Assembly (NCBI GenBank): GCA_024234635.1
Contig: JACKNX010000025.1
Location: forward strand, 1 to 41,542
Length of the DNA: 41,542 nt
Origin: Pseudomonadales bacterium
GTDB taxonomy: Bacteria; Pseudomonadota; Gammaproteobacteria; Pseudomonadales; Azotimanducaceae
Direction of reading: 5' to 3'
The notes under the pieces are model-generated. The model had not been told where the DNA came from. It was given only the letters and a program-made list of their open reading frames with translations, and did not search any database. Positions 1 to 8,169 of the stretch are shown one piece after another. The position numbers were made by a program, and so were the translations under genes. Each line of letters starts with the position of its first letter. Position 1 is the stretch's first letter.

Positions 1-148
1 TCGGCGGCATGTCCTCGGCGAAGAACTGGGTCGGAAACACAACTGCCGCCGCCGTGGCATAAATGAAGAAGTCGTACCACTCGATGCTGGTGCCAGCCAG
101 CGCCGTGAGCGCGACGCGCCGCATCGATCGTTCGGATACCTGTTGCAT
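1..148 (-). CDS. MHS-family MFS transporter, N-terminal fragment (cut by window edge)
   Basis: Only the first 49 codons are present; the gene runs off the left edge. After a short basic N-terminus, the first membrane helix carries the sequence GTSIEWYDFFIYATAAA, which is typical of the metabolite:H+ symporter branch of the major facilitator superfamily (organic-acid and osmolyte carriers). The start ATG at 148 is preceded by a good Shine-Dalgarno sequence (GGGAGGG, about 155-161). It is divergent from the SDR at 289, with about 140 bp between them that must hold both promoters. The substrate cannot be told from this fragment. The family call is secure; a role with the neighbouring oxidoreductases is inference. 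Confidence 0.85.
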   Translation of the reverse strand, partial: MQQVSERSMRRVALTALAGTSIEWYDFFIYATAAAVVFPTQFFAEDMPP

Positions 149-288
149 GCCCAACCCTCCCTGGCGCAATGATTTCATCCTGCACCGGCAGGGACAACCG
201 CGGTCGACACCGGCGCGGCGTTGCATTGATTGCGCGGGTGCGGGACAGTCATCATCGTTACCCGGTGGCGGAACCAGGAGACGGACGA

Positions 289-1143
289 ATGACCACACTG
301 AAGGGAAAGACGGCGTTCATAACCGGCGCCGCGAGCGGCATAGGCTTCGCCCTGGCCAAGGGGCTGGTGGCGGAAGGCGCCAATGTCGTGCTGGCCGATA
401 TCGAAGCCTCCGCGCTTGCGCGTGCCGCGGCCGCGCTGGCCAACGACAGGGCAAAGATCACCACGGCGATCCTCGATGTGACCGATCGCGCGCAGTTCGC
501 GACGGCCAGGGATGCCGCCATCGCCGCGCACGGTGGGGTGCAGCTGCTGTTCAACAATGCCGGCGTGAACGCTGCCGGACCCGCACCGTCACTCACCTTC
601 AACGATTGGGACTGGGTGCTTGGCGTCAACCTCGGCGGCGTGGTCAATGGCGTGCAGACCTTCCTGCCGGAACTGCTGCGGCATGGCGACAAGGCCCACC
701 TGGTCAATACTGCGTCGGTAGGGGGGTTGCTCGGCATGCGCGCGCTGGCGCCTTACAACGCCAGCAAGTTCGGCGTGGTTGGCCTCTCTGAAGCCCTGCG
801 GGCAGACCTTGCGCCCCATGGGGTGCGGGTTTCCGTGTTGTGTCCGGGTATCGTCAGTACCGCGCTTGGCAGTTCCGCGCGCAATCGGCCCGATGCCTTG
901 CGCAACGCCGACGCGGCGGTCGTGACGCGGACGGAAGATGCGCCATCGCCGGTGGCGATGTCAGCAGACGAGCTGGCGGTGTTTGCGCTGACAGCGGTGA
1001 AAGAGGATCGCTTCTGGATCGTCAGCCACCCGGAGTTCCGCGCACTGGTGGCGCAGCGCAACGATGCGCTGGTAGCGGCCTACCAGGGCATGGCGGAACC
1101 GGTGAAGGAAACCGCCATGCGGGAACTGATCGTACCGTTCTGA
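289..1143 (+). CDS. Classical short-chain dehydrogenase/reductase (SDR)
   Basis: A 284-residue NAD(P)-dependent oxidoreductase expected to interconvert an alcohol and a ketone in the cytoplasm. The Rossmann motif TGAASGIG is at residues 12-19, NNAG at 89-92, and the complete catalytic tetrad is visible: N114, S143, Y156 and K160 (YNASK). Asp37 after the second strand would favour NAD over NADP. The start at 289 was chosen because AGGAG lies at 275-279 and the protein then begins in the normal SDR register. An upstream in-frame ATG at 169 would add 40 residues unlike the family. The 284-residue length suits an SDR with an extended C-terminal substrate lid. It converges on the SnoaL/AKR pair. 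Substrate unknown. Confidence 0.93.
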   Translation: MTTLKGKTAFITGAASGIGFALAKGLVAEGANVVLADIEASALARAAAALANDRAKITTAILDVTDRAQFATARDAAIAAHGGVQLLFNNAGVNAAGPAPSLTFNDWDWVLGVNLGGVVNGVQTFLPELLRHGDKAHLVNTASVGGLLGMRALAPYNASKFGVVGLSEALRADLAPHGVRVSVLCPGIVSTALGSSARNRPDALRNADAAVVTRTEDAPSPVAMSADELAVFALTAVKEDRFWIVSHPEFRALVAQRNDALVAAYQGMAEPVKETAMRELIVPF

Positions 1144-1151
1144 TCCTTACG

Positions 1152-1658
1152 TCAGAGCCGTCTGTACATGGGATGGCCGCCGTCGCGAATGTCGAGGACA
1201 TGCAGTGGAAAATCCTCGCCCGCGGTATCCGCTATGGCGTCCGGGAACTGGTGGCTCCAGTCCAGGATGTAGGTACGTTTCGAGATGCGCCAGACGCCGA
1301 ATCGTTTTTCCAGTTCGTCGAGATAGCGGCCGCCATACATATTGCTCTGCAACTTGCCGTCGACATCGCGGGCGCCGACGGCAATGCCGTAACACTCCGC
1401 CTTTGCCTTCAGGCCATCCACCTTCACCATGATGCTCGTGCACAGGTGCCAGCGTCGCGGCACGCTGCGCTCGTGCTCCATCACGGTCTTCACGAACGCT
1501 TCGCCCGTGCCCTTGAAAAAGCCGTAGTCCACGTCGGCGTCCGGCCAGAAGCAGTCGTTCTGGCCGTAGTCATCCAGCCAGTCCTGGGTGCGGCCATAGC
1601 GCAGGATGACTTCTTCGCAGGCGCGCTTATCCAGTAGTTCTTGCAGTGCGGGATCCAT
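1152..1658 (-). CDS. SnoaL-like / NTF2-fold protein
   Basis: A 168-residue small alpha+beta-barrel protein of the SnoaL_4 (nuclear transport factor 2-like) type, a fold used by dehydratases, isomerases and the beta subunits of ring-hydroxylating dioxygenases. The opening pattern (hydrophobic helix, EVILRYGRTQDWLDD, then FWPDADVDYGFFKGTGE) and the later WRISKRTYILDW strand are characteristic. The start ATG at 1658 has a strong Shine-Dalgarno sequence (AAGGAGAA) just upstream. It lies 58 bp downstream of the aldo/keto reductase on the same strand, so the two are probably cotranscribed. The likely role is dehydration or isomerisation of a small hydrophobic substrate, or a non-catalytic binding role; this is inferred from the fold. 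Confidence 0.82.
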   Translation of the reverse strand: MDPALQELLDKRACEEVILRYGRTQDWLDDYGQNDCFWPDADVDYGFFKGTGEAFVKTVMEHERSVPRRWHLCTSIMVKVDGLKAKAECYGIAVGARDVDGKLQSNMYGGRYLDELEKRFGVWRISKRTYILDWSHQFPDAIADTAGEDFPLHVLDIRDGGHPMYRRL

Positions 1659-1716
1659 GGGGTTCTCCTTTGATCGCAATGGATGTGTGTTGCGCTGGTG
1701 ACTCGTTGCCGATGGA

Positions 1717-2820
1717 TCAGTCCTTGCCCTGCTGGGCGCGGAAGGCTTCGATGTTGCGCATCGTTTCCCGCGCCGCTTCGTGCATTTCACTGGCGCCAAG
1801 CCGGCGGCGCAATTGTTTGTCCGCGAGCTCCGGCGCCATATAGCCGTCGTCGTCGCGGCTGACCGTCATTCCCGGGGCGACTATGGCGTCGATTGCGTCC
1901 AGCACATCACCCGACAGGTTGATGTCCGCCGCTTCGAGCAGACCGTCGAGCTGTTCCTCCGTACGCGGGCCGATGATGGCCGACGTGACAGCGGGGTGGG
2001 CCACGGTAAATGCCAGCGCCATGTGCATCAGGGTCATCCCGGCCTCGCGTGCCACGGTATCCAGCCGCTCGACAAGGTCCAGCTTTGCCTGGTTGTCGGG
2101 GCGGGACATGTCGTACAGATGCGGTTGCAGTTTCTGGCGATTGGTGTCGTTCGGCACCTGGCCACGCCGCCATTTGCCGGTCAGCCAGCCCTGCGACAAG
2201 GGGCTCCACACCACGACGCCCATGCCGTAGCGCTGGCACGTGGGCAGCACGTCCGCTTCGATGCGACGGGCGAAGATGGAGTAGGGCGGCTGTTCCACGC
2301 GAATGCGTTCCCGGCCGCGACGCTCGGCCACCCACTGCGCCTCCACGATCTGTTCCGCGGGAAACGTCGAGGAGCCCAGCATGCGCACCTTGCCCTGGCG
2401 CACCAGGTCGGTGAGCGCGCCCAGCGTTTCGTCGATATCAGTCGTCACGTCCGGGCGGTGAATCTGGTACAGGTCGATGTAGTCGGTGCCCAGTCGTTTC
2501 AGGCTCTGTTCCACCTCATGCATGATCCAGCGGCGGGAGTTACCCCGGTGATTGGGATTGCCGTCCATCGGCAGGCTGAACTTGGTGGCCAGCACCACCT
2601 CGTCCCGCTTGCCGCGCAGCGCCTGGCCGAGCAGGGTCTCCGATTCGCCGTGGGAATACACGTCCGAGGTGTCGAAGTAATTGATGCCGGCGTCCAGCGC
2701 CCGATAGACCATGCGTGTGCAAGCCTGAAGATCGGCATTGCCGAAGTAGCCGAACATGCCGGCGCCGAAACAGAAGCGGCTGACGGAAACGCCCGTGCGG
2801 CCGAGTACGCGTAGTTCCAC
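1717..2820 (-). CDS. Aldo/keto reductase
   Basis: A 367-residue (beta/alpha)8 NADPH-dependent oxidoreductase of the potassium-channel-beta/general-stress AKR type. With the GTG at 2820 as start, the tetrad is D50, Y55 (SDVYS), K80 (LATKFS) and H121 (YQIHRPD). The C-terminal phosphate-binding region (AIIGPRTEEQLDGLLEA) is also present. The GTG was chosen because the family begins 'MELRxLGRTGxxVS' and a G-rich ribosome-binding stretch (GGGGGAT) precedes it. The longer in-frame extension to 2979 looks non-coding. It is the first gene of a probable two-gene unit with the SnoaL-like protein. The substrate is likely a small aldehyde or ketone, not determinable here. Confidence 0.92.
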   Translation of the reverse strand: MELRVLGRTGVSVSRFCFGAGMFGYFGNADLQACTRMVYRALDAGINYFDTSDVYSHGESETLLGQALRGKRDEVVLATKFSLPMDGNPNHRGNSRRWIMHEVEQSLKRLGTDYIDLYQIHRPDVTTDIDETLGALTDLVRQGKVRMLGSSTFPAEQIVEAQWVAERRGRERIRVEQPPYSIFARRIEADVLPTCQRYGMGVVVWSPLSQGWLTGKWRRGQVPNDTNRQKLQPHLYDMSRPDNQAKLDLVERLDTVAREAGMTLMHMALAFTVAHPAVTSAIIGPRTEEQLDGLLEAADINLSGDVLDAIDAIVAPGMTVSRDDDGYMAPELADKQLRRRLGASEMHEAARETMRNIEAFRAQQGKD

Positions 2821-2899
2821 GGTAATCCCCCAAAACAATCCCCGGAAGAAAACTTCTAACACACCCCAGGCGTAGACCGCCAGCGCAGGATGCCCGTCG

Positions 2900-3280
2900 T
2901 CAGGTGCTGCGTTTTGCAAAGTAGCGAACGGCAGCGAGGCCTTCGAAATCGCCGTCCTGTGTCCATAGCGTCGCGTCAAATCTTCGGGCCGTGGCGTAGA
3001 TCACACTGTCCGCCAGGCGCAGTCGGTGGGCGATGCCGAGCTGCGCGGCGGTCAGTGCAAGTTCCGCGTCCAGATCGACTAGCTGACCCTGCCGCATGGC
3101 CGCCGCGACTTTCAACGCGTCGGTTTCGTTGCGCTGCTGTAATACGCGTTTGAACACTTCCAGCAGGCAGATTGCCGGGACGATGAGGTTCTGAGGGTCT
3201 TCTATGGGGCGCGCGAAGTGGCGGGCGTTCTCTCCGTCGGCGAAATATTCCAGCCAGGCGGATGAATCGACGACGTTCAA
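2900..3280 (-). CDS. PIN-domain ribonuclease toxin, VapC-like
   Basis: A 126-residue PIN-fold protein, the toxin half of a type II toxin-antitoxin pair that would cleave RNA using Mg2+. The conserved acidic residues are in place: D5 (NVVDSSAWLEYF), E41 (LLEVFKR), D91 (LADSVIYATA) and D109/D111 near the C-terminus (TQDGDF). Translation appears to start at a TTG at 3280 that overlaps the antitoxin stop codon as TTGA, so synthesis is probably coupled to the antitoxin. The overlap and the upstream AbrB-type partner make the TA assignment strong. The target RNA is unknown. It ends 79 bp before the aldo/keto reductase start on the same strand. Confidence 0.93.
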   Translation of the reverse strand: MNVVDSSAWLEYFADGENARHFARPIEDPQNLIVPAICLLEVFKRVLQQRNETDALKVAAAMRQGQLVDLDAELALTAAQLGIAHRLRLADSVIYATARRFDATLWTQDGDFEGLAAVRYFAKRST

Positions 3281-3483
3281 AGGCGGTCCTTATCCCGTGG
3301 AACGGCGGTGTCGATGCCTCGCAGAAATCCCCGTAATGTTTTCGGCTTGTCGACCAGAATGAATTCAAGCCGTCCGTCGTAAGCGATCACCTCGATTTTC
3401 TGCCCAGGCTGGATACCAAGTGCCTGCCGGGCTTCAAGGGGAATCACCACCTGATACTTGGAAGATACCGTCACGGTTGTCAT
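3277..3483 (-). CDS. AbrB/SpoVT-domain antitoxin, VapB-like
   Basis: A 68-residue swapped-hairpin AbrB DNA-binding protein, the antitoxin to the VapC-like toxin downstream. The N-terminal pattern TVTVSSKYQVVIP followed by ALGIQPGQKIEVI is the standard SpoVT-AbrB motif, and the C-terminal tail (LRGFLRGIDTAVPRDKDRL) would be the toxin-wrapping segment. The ATG at 3483 is preceded by AGGA; an in-frame extension upstream does not fit the family. Such proteins normally bind their own promoter with the toxin, so the A/T-richer sequence just upstream (about 3484-3540) is the likely operator, though no clear palindrome was found there. Confidence 0.92.
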   Translation of the reverse strand: MTTVTVSSKYQVVIPLEARQALGIQPGQKIEVIAYDGRLEFILVDKPKTLRGFLRGIDTAVPRDKDRL

Positions 3484-3643
3484 ACGATATCCTGATCGAT
3501 AAAGAAGTCGTAAAACTACTTTCACCGTCGTGCAGCGTCAAGGACGGCGTTAGCGTTGTCCATGATGACCTGCGGTGGCGAATGGCATCGACAGAGAAGT
3601 CGCCTTCGCCGAGGATGCCCGTGGTGGCAGGGGGGAGTGTGTC

Positions 3644-4987
3644 GTGCAATCAGAGTCGAATCGAGCGTTGGATCGAACGGAGGACCCTGCGTGGCCAGAC
3701 CAGCGCTACGCCTGGTTCGTCGTCATTGTGCTGTTCCTCGGCTCGGTGCTGTCGTTCATGGACCGGCAGATCATTGCCCTGCTGGTGGCCGACATCAAAG
3801 CGGACCTCGGCCTGAACGATTTTGAGATCGGGCTGCTGCAGGGGCCACCGTTCGGCATTTTCTACGCGGTGATGTCCGTGCCGCTGGCGTTGCTGGCGGA
3901 CCGCGGCAACCGGCGCAACCTCATCGTCGCGGGCATGACCTTCTGGTCACTCGCCACCGCCGCCTGCGGTCTTGCCGGCAGCTTCTGGCACCTGTTCCTG
4001 GCCCGCATCGGCGTCGGCAGCGGCGAGGCCTGCCTGTCGCCGTGCGCCTATTCGATGATCAGCGATCTGTTCCGGCAACGGCTGCTGCCGCTGGCGATGA
4101 GTGTCTTCACGATGGGCAACCTCTCTGGCGTGGGACTGGCCATGATCGTGGGTGGCGCCATCATCGGCTGGGCGCGCGCCCTGGGCGGCCTGCAGGTACC
4201 GATCGTCGGTGACGTGGCGCCGTGGCAGCTTGCCTTCCTGCTCATCGGTCTGCCCGGGGTGCTGCTGGCGGTGGTGGTGCGACTATTGCGGGAACCGGTA
4301 CGGCGGGGCCATGCCACGCCGGAGTCGGCGTCGCTCGCGGCCTTCGGGAAATTTGTACTTGCGCATCGCCGTACGTTTGCGACGCTGTTTGCCAGTTTCA
4401 CGATGCTGGTACTGGTGGCGTACGGAAACTTTGCCTGGGTGCCGTCGTTTTTCATGCGGCGATTCGGCTGGTCGGCGTCCGAAGCCGGGGCCATGTACGG
4501 CATGGTGGTGGCTATTGCGGGCACTGGCGGGGCGCTGATCGGTGGCTGGCTCGCCAGTCATCTCGCCGGACGTGGCCATGTCGATGCGCCGTATCGCGCC
4601 ACGATGCTGATGTCGCTGCCGCTGGCGCCGCTGGCCGTGTGCGTTTTTGTGCTGGCGCCCGACGCGGACTGGGCACTCGCCTGGTTCGTGCCTTACCAGA
4701 TCTGCAGCGCGGCGCCGGCAGGGCTTGCCGCCACGGCCATGATGACCATCACGCCAAATCCGATGCGCGCGAAGATCTCCTCCGCGTACCTGTTTTTCAG
4801 CAACTTCCTGGGTCTGTCCATCGGCGCGGCGGCGGTGGGTTTTCTCACGCATAACGTGTTCGCGGACGACGGCAAGGTGGGCCTGTCGCTGCTGGTGGTC
4901 AACCTGGTGGGCGCACCGCTGGCTGTGCTGGCGATTCTCGGCGGCATGCGTTCGTACCGGGAAAGTGTGACGGCGATGCGAACGTGA
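3644..4987 (+). CDS. Spinster-like MFS transporter
   Basis: A 447-residue inner-membrane carrier with about twelve predicted helices. The first-helix signature (SFMDRQIIALLVADIKADLGLND), the GLLQGPPFGIFYAVMSVPLALLADRGNRR loop motif and the GVGSGEACLSP segment place it in the spinster (Spns-like) branch of the major facilitator superfamily, common in bacteria that degrade aromatic, steroid or terpenoid compounds. The GTG at 3644 was chosen because GGGGGGAG (3630-3637) sits 6 bases before it; the upstream in-frame ATG at 3575 has no such site. It stands alone between the TA pair and the HxlR gene, which converges on it. Substrate unknown. Confidence 0.92.
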   Translation: MQSESNRALDRTEDPAWPDQRYAWFVVIVLFLGSVLSFMDRQIIALLVADIKADLGLNDFEIGLLQGPPFGIFYAVMSVPLALLADRGNRRNLIVAGMTFWSLATAACGLAGSFWHLFLARIGVGSGEACLSPCAYSMISDLFRQRLLPLAMSVFTMGNLSGVGLAMIVGGAIIGWARALGGLQVPIVGDVAPWQLAFLLIGLPGVLLAVVVRLLREPVRRGHATPESASLAAFGKFVLAHRRTFATLFASFTMLVLVAYGNFAWVPSFFMRRFGWSASEAGAMYGMVVAIAGTGGALIGGWLASHLAGRGHVDAPYRATMLMSLPLAPLAVCVFVLAPDADWALAWFVPYQICSAAPAGLAATAMMTITPNPMRAKISSAYLFFSNFLGLSIGAAAVGFLTHNVFADDGKVGLSLLVVNLVGAPLAVLAILGGMRSYRESVTAMRT

Positions 4988-5023
4988 TTGTTCTGCAGGT
5001 CGGGTCCGATCAGGCGCCGCTGC

Positions 5024-5518
5024 CTACGCCTCGCGGAGATTGCGCCCGGTCGGCGAATCGGCGAACTGGGGATCGTTCTGTAGCGCTGGGCCTGGCCTGG
5101 CTTTGATTTCCCGGGGTTTCAGGCGTCTGCCGTCCGCCGCGTGTACACCCACGGGGCGGATCGCCTTGCCGTCGCGGCGATCGACAAATGTCAGTCGTTT
5201 CCCGTCCGGGCTCGGCAGGTACGTATCACCCCACTGCGTCATGGCAATCAGTATGGGTTGCAGGGCAAGCCCTTTGTCGGTGAGGCGGTATTCCGGATGC
5301 CCCGCGCCATCGCTCTTTTCCAGCACGCCCGCCTGCACCAGCTTTTTCAGGCGCATGCTCAGCACATTGCGGGAAATACCGAGGCTGTCGTGAAACTGAT
5401 CGAAGCGCCGCAGGCCGAAAAACGCATCGCGAATGATCAGCAGCGACCAGTGGTCGCCGATCACCGACAGCGTTTGCGCCAGCGAGCAATTGAAGTGATC
5501 GAAAGACGTGAGCTTCAT
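5024..5518 (-). CDS. HxlR-family winged-helix transcriptional regulator
   Basis: A 164-residue MarR-like regulator. The N-terminus (FNCSLAQTLSVIGDHWSLLIIRDAFFGLRRFDQF) is the HxlR signature, with Cys10 in the position used for thiol sensing in some members. The recognition helix (ISRNVLSMRLKKLVQAGVLEK) and the wing (YRLTDKGLAL) follow. About 60 extra C-terminal residues go beyond the minimal family length. It is transcribed away from the SDR-methyltransferase-molybdoenzyme unit, and a 7-bp inverted repeat lies in the shared intergenic region, so it probably controls that unit and itself. Effector unknown. No strong Shine-Dalgarno sequence is seen at the 5518 ATG. Confidence 0.93.
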   Translation of the reverse strand: MKLTSFDHFNCSLAQTLSVIGDHWSLLIIRDAFFGLRRFDQFHDSLGISRNVLSMRLKKLVQAGVLEKSDGAGHPEYRLTDKGLALQPILIAMTQWGDTYLPSPDGKRLTFVDRRDGKAIRPVGVHAADGRRLKPREIKARPGPALQNDPQFADSPTGRNLREA

Positions 5519-5519
5519 G

Positions 5520-5553
5520 GTTGCATTCTAGTCCTGAAGTCCTATGATGCAAC
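5520..5553. promoter_or_regulatory. Candidate HxlR operator (inverted repeat)
   Basis: A perfect 7-bp inverted repeat, GTTGCAT (5520-5526) and ATGCAAC (5547-5553), is separated by 20 bp. Two copies of AGTCCT lie within the spacer (5530-5535 and 5538-5543). The element starts 2 bp upstream of the hxlR start codon and lies between the two divergent genes. A possible promoter for the rightward unit is TTCCTG (5554-5559) with TAAAAT (5578-5583) at an 18-bp spacing. Binding by the HxlR protein is inferred from position. Confidence 0.45.
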
Positions 5554-5634
5554 TTCCTGAGAGTTTCATGATAGAACTAAAATGCCATTGCGGCCGGGAG
5601 CCGCGTGAACGAACGAGCCACGGAGGAATTGCGC

Positions 5635-6396
5635 ATGAAACCGGTTTGTCTGGTCCTCGGAGCCGGCGCGGGCATTGGCGGCACGGTGGGTGCGCACTTC
5701 GCGAAGGCGGGTTATCACGCGGTACTGTGCCGGCGCAGCGATCAGGCCGGATTGAACGCCCTGGTAGCCGGCATCGAAGCGGCGGGTGGCTCCGCGTCGG
5801 GTTACCTGCTCAACGCCGCCGAGGCGGATGCCATCGAAGCACGCATCGACGCGGTGGAGGCTGACATCGGCGCGATCGACGTTGCCGTGTTCAACCTCGG
5901 CGCGCAGATCGGCGACCGGAGCCTTGCGGACACCAGCTACAAAGCCTTCGAAATGGGTTGGCGCCTTGCCACCTTCGGCCTGTTCCGGCTGGCGTCGGCG
6001 CTGCTGCCCCGCATGGCGGCACGTGGCCGCGGCACGCTGCTGGTCACCAGTGCGACGGCGGCGATGCGCGGCAATGCGGGACAACATTCCCATGCCGCCG
6101 CCATGGGTGGGCGGCGAATGCTGTGCCAGTCGCTGAACGCGGAATTTGGACCGAAAGGCGTTCATGTGGCGCACATACTGATAGACGGTGCGGTGGATGC
6201 GCCGGACACCCTGGGCAAAATGCTGGGCGCCGAACGCTTCCAGGCGCTCAGGGCAACGCGCGGCAAAGCGGATGGCCTGATGGTGCCGGAACATATCGCC
6301 CAGACGTACCTGCACCTGGCCGGTCAGCACCGGTCCACCTGGACGCATGAGATCGACCTGCGGTCGTTTTCCGACCGTCCGTGGTGGAATCACTGA
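5635..6396 (+). CDS. SDR-fold protein with lost catalytic residues (paralogue A)
   Basis: A 253-residue Rossmann-fold protein. It begins VCLVLGAGAGIGGTVGAHF, so cofactor binding is plausible, although the usual TGxxxGIG is only partly kept and NNAG reads FNLGA. By eye alignment with classical SDRs, the Ser/Tyr/Lys positions are Ala/His/Met (segment HAAAMGGRR). This is unlike a normal dehydrogenase. The closest described group is SDR_c10, in which Tyr is Phe. The C-terminus has QHRSTWTHEIDLR, shared with the next two genes. The ATG at 5635 has GGAGG about 10 bases upstream; an earlier in-frame ATG at 5605 lacks one. It is the first gene of the rightward unit. It may bind a cofactor or substrate without classical catalysis; this is inference. 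Confidence 0.88.
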   Translation: MKPVCLVLGAGAGIGGTVGAHFAKAGYHAVLCRRSDQAGLNALVAGIEAAGGSASGYLLNAAEADAIEARIDAVEADIGAIDVAVFNLGAQIGDRSLADTSYKAFEMGWRLATFGLFRLASALLPRMAARGRGTLLVTSATAAMRGNAGQHSHAAAMGGRRMLCQSLNAEFGPKGVHVAHILIDGAVDAPDTLGKMLGAERFQALRATRGKADGLMVPEHIAQTYLHLAGQHRSTWTHEIDLRSFSDRPWWNH

Positions 6397-6428
6397 ACTG
6401 GCGTAAATGAAATCGTAAGGAGAACAGC

Positions 6429-7178
6429 ATGACGCAGAGGGAAGTGGCGCTGATCGTCGGCGGTGGTCCTGGCATCAGCGCAAGCTGCGCACGCCTGTTC
6501 GCCCAGGAAGGCATGCGCGTTGCCGTCGCGGCGCGGAACGTGGACAAGCCGGTTCTGAAGACACTGGCGCAGGCGCATGATGTATTGCTGGTGCGCTGTG
6601 ATGCCGCTGAACCCGATTCGGTTGCAGCGCTGTTTGATACCGTAACGAACCAGTTGGGTACGCCCCGTCTGGTGGTGCACAACATCGATGGCCGGCCACC
6701 GGAAGTGTTTCGCAAGGCCATCACGGAGGTGGAACCGGATGCCGTGCTGGCCACGCTGCGCAATGCAACGTTCAGCGCCTTCCTTGTCGGCCAGCAGGCA
6801 GCCCGCGGCATGCTGGCGGTGGACGCCGGCGACGGTCACAGGGGCACCATCCTCTTCACCAATGCCAGCGCGGCCCTGAAGGGTTTTCCCCGCAGCGGCG
6901 CGTTCGCGGCGGCGAGCCACGGCAAGGCGGGCTTGGCGCAGAGCATGGCGCGGGAACTCATGCCACAAGGCATTCACGTCGCACAGATTCCCATCGATGC
7001 CGCTATCGGCTGGGTTCGGGAAGACGGCACGCGCGCGCACTGGCTGGCTGGCGAAAGCAGGGACGACAACATGGCGCACCCGGATCGTATCGCCCAGGTG
7101 TACCTGCAGTTGCATCGTCAGCATCGCTCCACCTGGACGTTTGAAGTGGTGCTGAGGCCCTGGACCGAAAACTGGTGA
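6429..7178 (+). CDS. SDR-fold protein with lost catalytic residues (paralogue B)
   Basis: A 249-residue paralogue of the preceding gene, starting 32 bp after it with AAGGAGA before the ATG. The nucleotide-binding loop reads VGGGPGIS and the NNAG site reads HNIDG. The positions matching the catalytic Ser, Tyr and Lys are Ala, Phe and Ser (FAAAS); a Lys three residues later (HGKAG) is out of register unless a gap is allowed. The C-terminal motif QHRSTWTFEVVLRPW matches paralogue A closely. The 'MARELMPQGIHVAQIPID' segment is the helix-strand region where classical SDRs have VNxVxPG. It probably acts with paralogues A and C, perhaps as a hetero-oligomer. No function can be assigned. Confidence 0.88.
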   Translation: MTQREVALIVGGGPGISASCARLFAQEGMRVAVAARNVDKPVLKTLAQAHDVLLVRCDAAEPDSVAALFDTVTNQLGTPRLVVHNIDGRPPEVFRKAITEVEPDAVLATLRNATFSAFLVGQQAARGMLAVDAGDGHRGTILFTNASAALKGFPRSGAFAAASHGKAGLAQSMARELMPQGIHVAQIPIDAAIGWVREDGTRAHWLAGESRDDNMAHPDRIAQVYLQLHRQHRSTWTFEVVLRPWTENW

Positions 7179-7222
7179 TCCAGCGCGCACGGGGTCGTGG
7201 ATAACGAACAAAGGAACCGACA

Positions 7223-7909
7223 ATGAAACCACTTGCACTGATCACCGGTGTTGGTCCCGGCACGGGCAGTGCGATTGCCCGGCGTTTCGCAACCGCCGGG
7301 TATCGCACGGCGCTGCTGGCACGCGATGAGAGCCGCCTCAACGCACTGGCCGACGAACTGCCCGATGCGCAGGCTATCGCCTGCGACGTCACCGACACTG
7401 TTGCCCTTGCCGCCGCGGTGGAGCGCGCGGGGCCTGCCGAGGTGGTTGTGCACAATGCCGTGGGCGGCGCCTGGGGCACGTTTCGCGATATCGATCCCGC
7501 GGTGCTCGAACGCAATTTCCAGGTCAACGTGATGGCGCTGCTGCAGCTCGCCCGGTTGACGACGCCAGCGATGCTGGCGGCTGGGCGGGGCGCGCTCATT
7601 GTTACAGGCAACACCGCGGCGCTTCGAGGCAAAGCCGGGTTTGCGGGCTTCGCCCCCACCAAGGCGGCACAACGCATTCTTGCCGAGTCGATGGCGCGCG
7701 ACCTTGGGCCGCAGGGCGTGCACGTGGCTTACCTCGTCATTGACGCGGTGATCGATCTTGCCTGGACACGCAAGCGCTATGCCGACAAGCCGGACGGCTT
7801 TTTCATCAAGCCCACCGCCATCGCTGACGAGGTGTTTCACCTCGCCACCCAGGATCGCAGCGCGTGGTCGTTCCTGTCTGAAGTGCGTCCGTATGGCGAG
7901 ACCTGGTGA
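7223..7909 (+). CDS. SDR_c10-like oxidoreductase (paralogue C)
   Basis: A 228-residue SDR with the best-preserved active site of the three. Its Rossmann motif is TGVGPGTG, the NNAG site reads HNAVG, and the catalytic segment is FAPTK: Phe replaces Tyr while the Lys is kept, exactly as described for SDR_c10. The Ser position appears to be Asn. The C-terminus (QDRSAWSFLSEVRPYGETW) matches the two upstream paralogues. AAAGGA precedes the ATG at 7223. It follows paralogue B by 44 bp. If any of the three is an active enzyme this is the likeliest, but lack of the proton-donating Tyr makes ordinary alcohol oxidation doubtful. Confidence 0.9.
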   Translation: MKPLALITGVGPGTGSAIARRFATAGYRTALLARDESRLNALADELPDAQAIACDVTDTVALAAAVERAGPAEVVVHNAVGGAWGTFRDIDPAVLERNFQVNVMALLQLARLTTPAMLAAGRGALIVTGNTAALRGKAGFAGFAPTKAAQRILAESMARDLGPQGVHVAYLVIDAVIDLAWTRKRYADKPDGFFIKPTAIADEVFHLATQDRSAWSFLSEVRPYGETW

Positions 7910-8169
7910 TACTCGCCCCTGTCAGCCACATGCCAGGGGAGAAACCAGGTCGCAGGAGAGCCCAGACGGTCGGATATTCCTCGCCCACGGTGAGCAGGCG
8001 GCGATCGATTTACTATCCACCGTGCGTGTGTGCGCGCGTGATGGCGGCCGAAGACGCCCGGGAAGGCTCCGGGTGTTCATCGAACAGCGGCCGGTCAGGT
8101 TCACGGGGCGTTGATTTGACGTCCCGATGGCGACTGCAGGCCGGATTCAGAAAACCGAAGGAGAAACTG

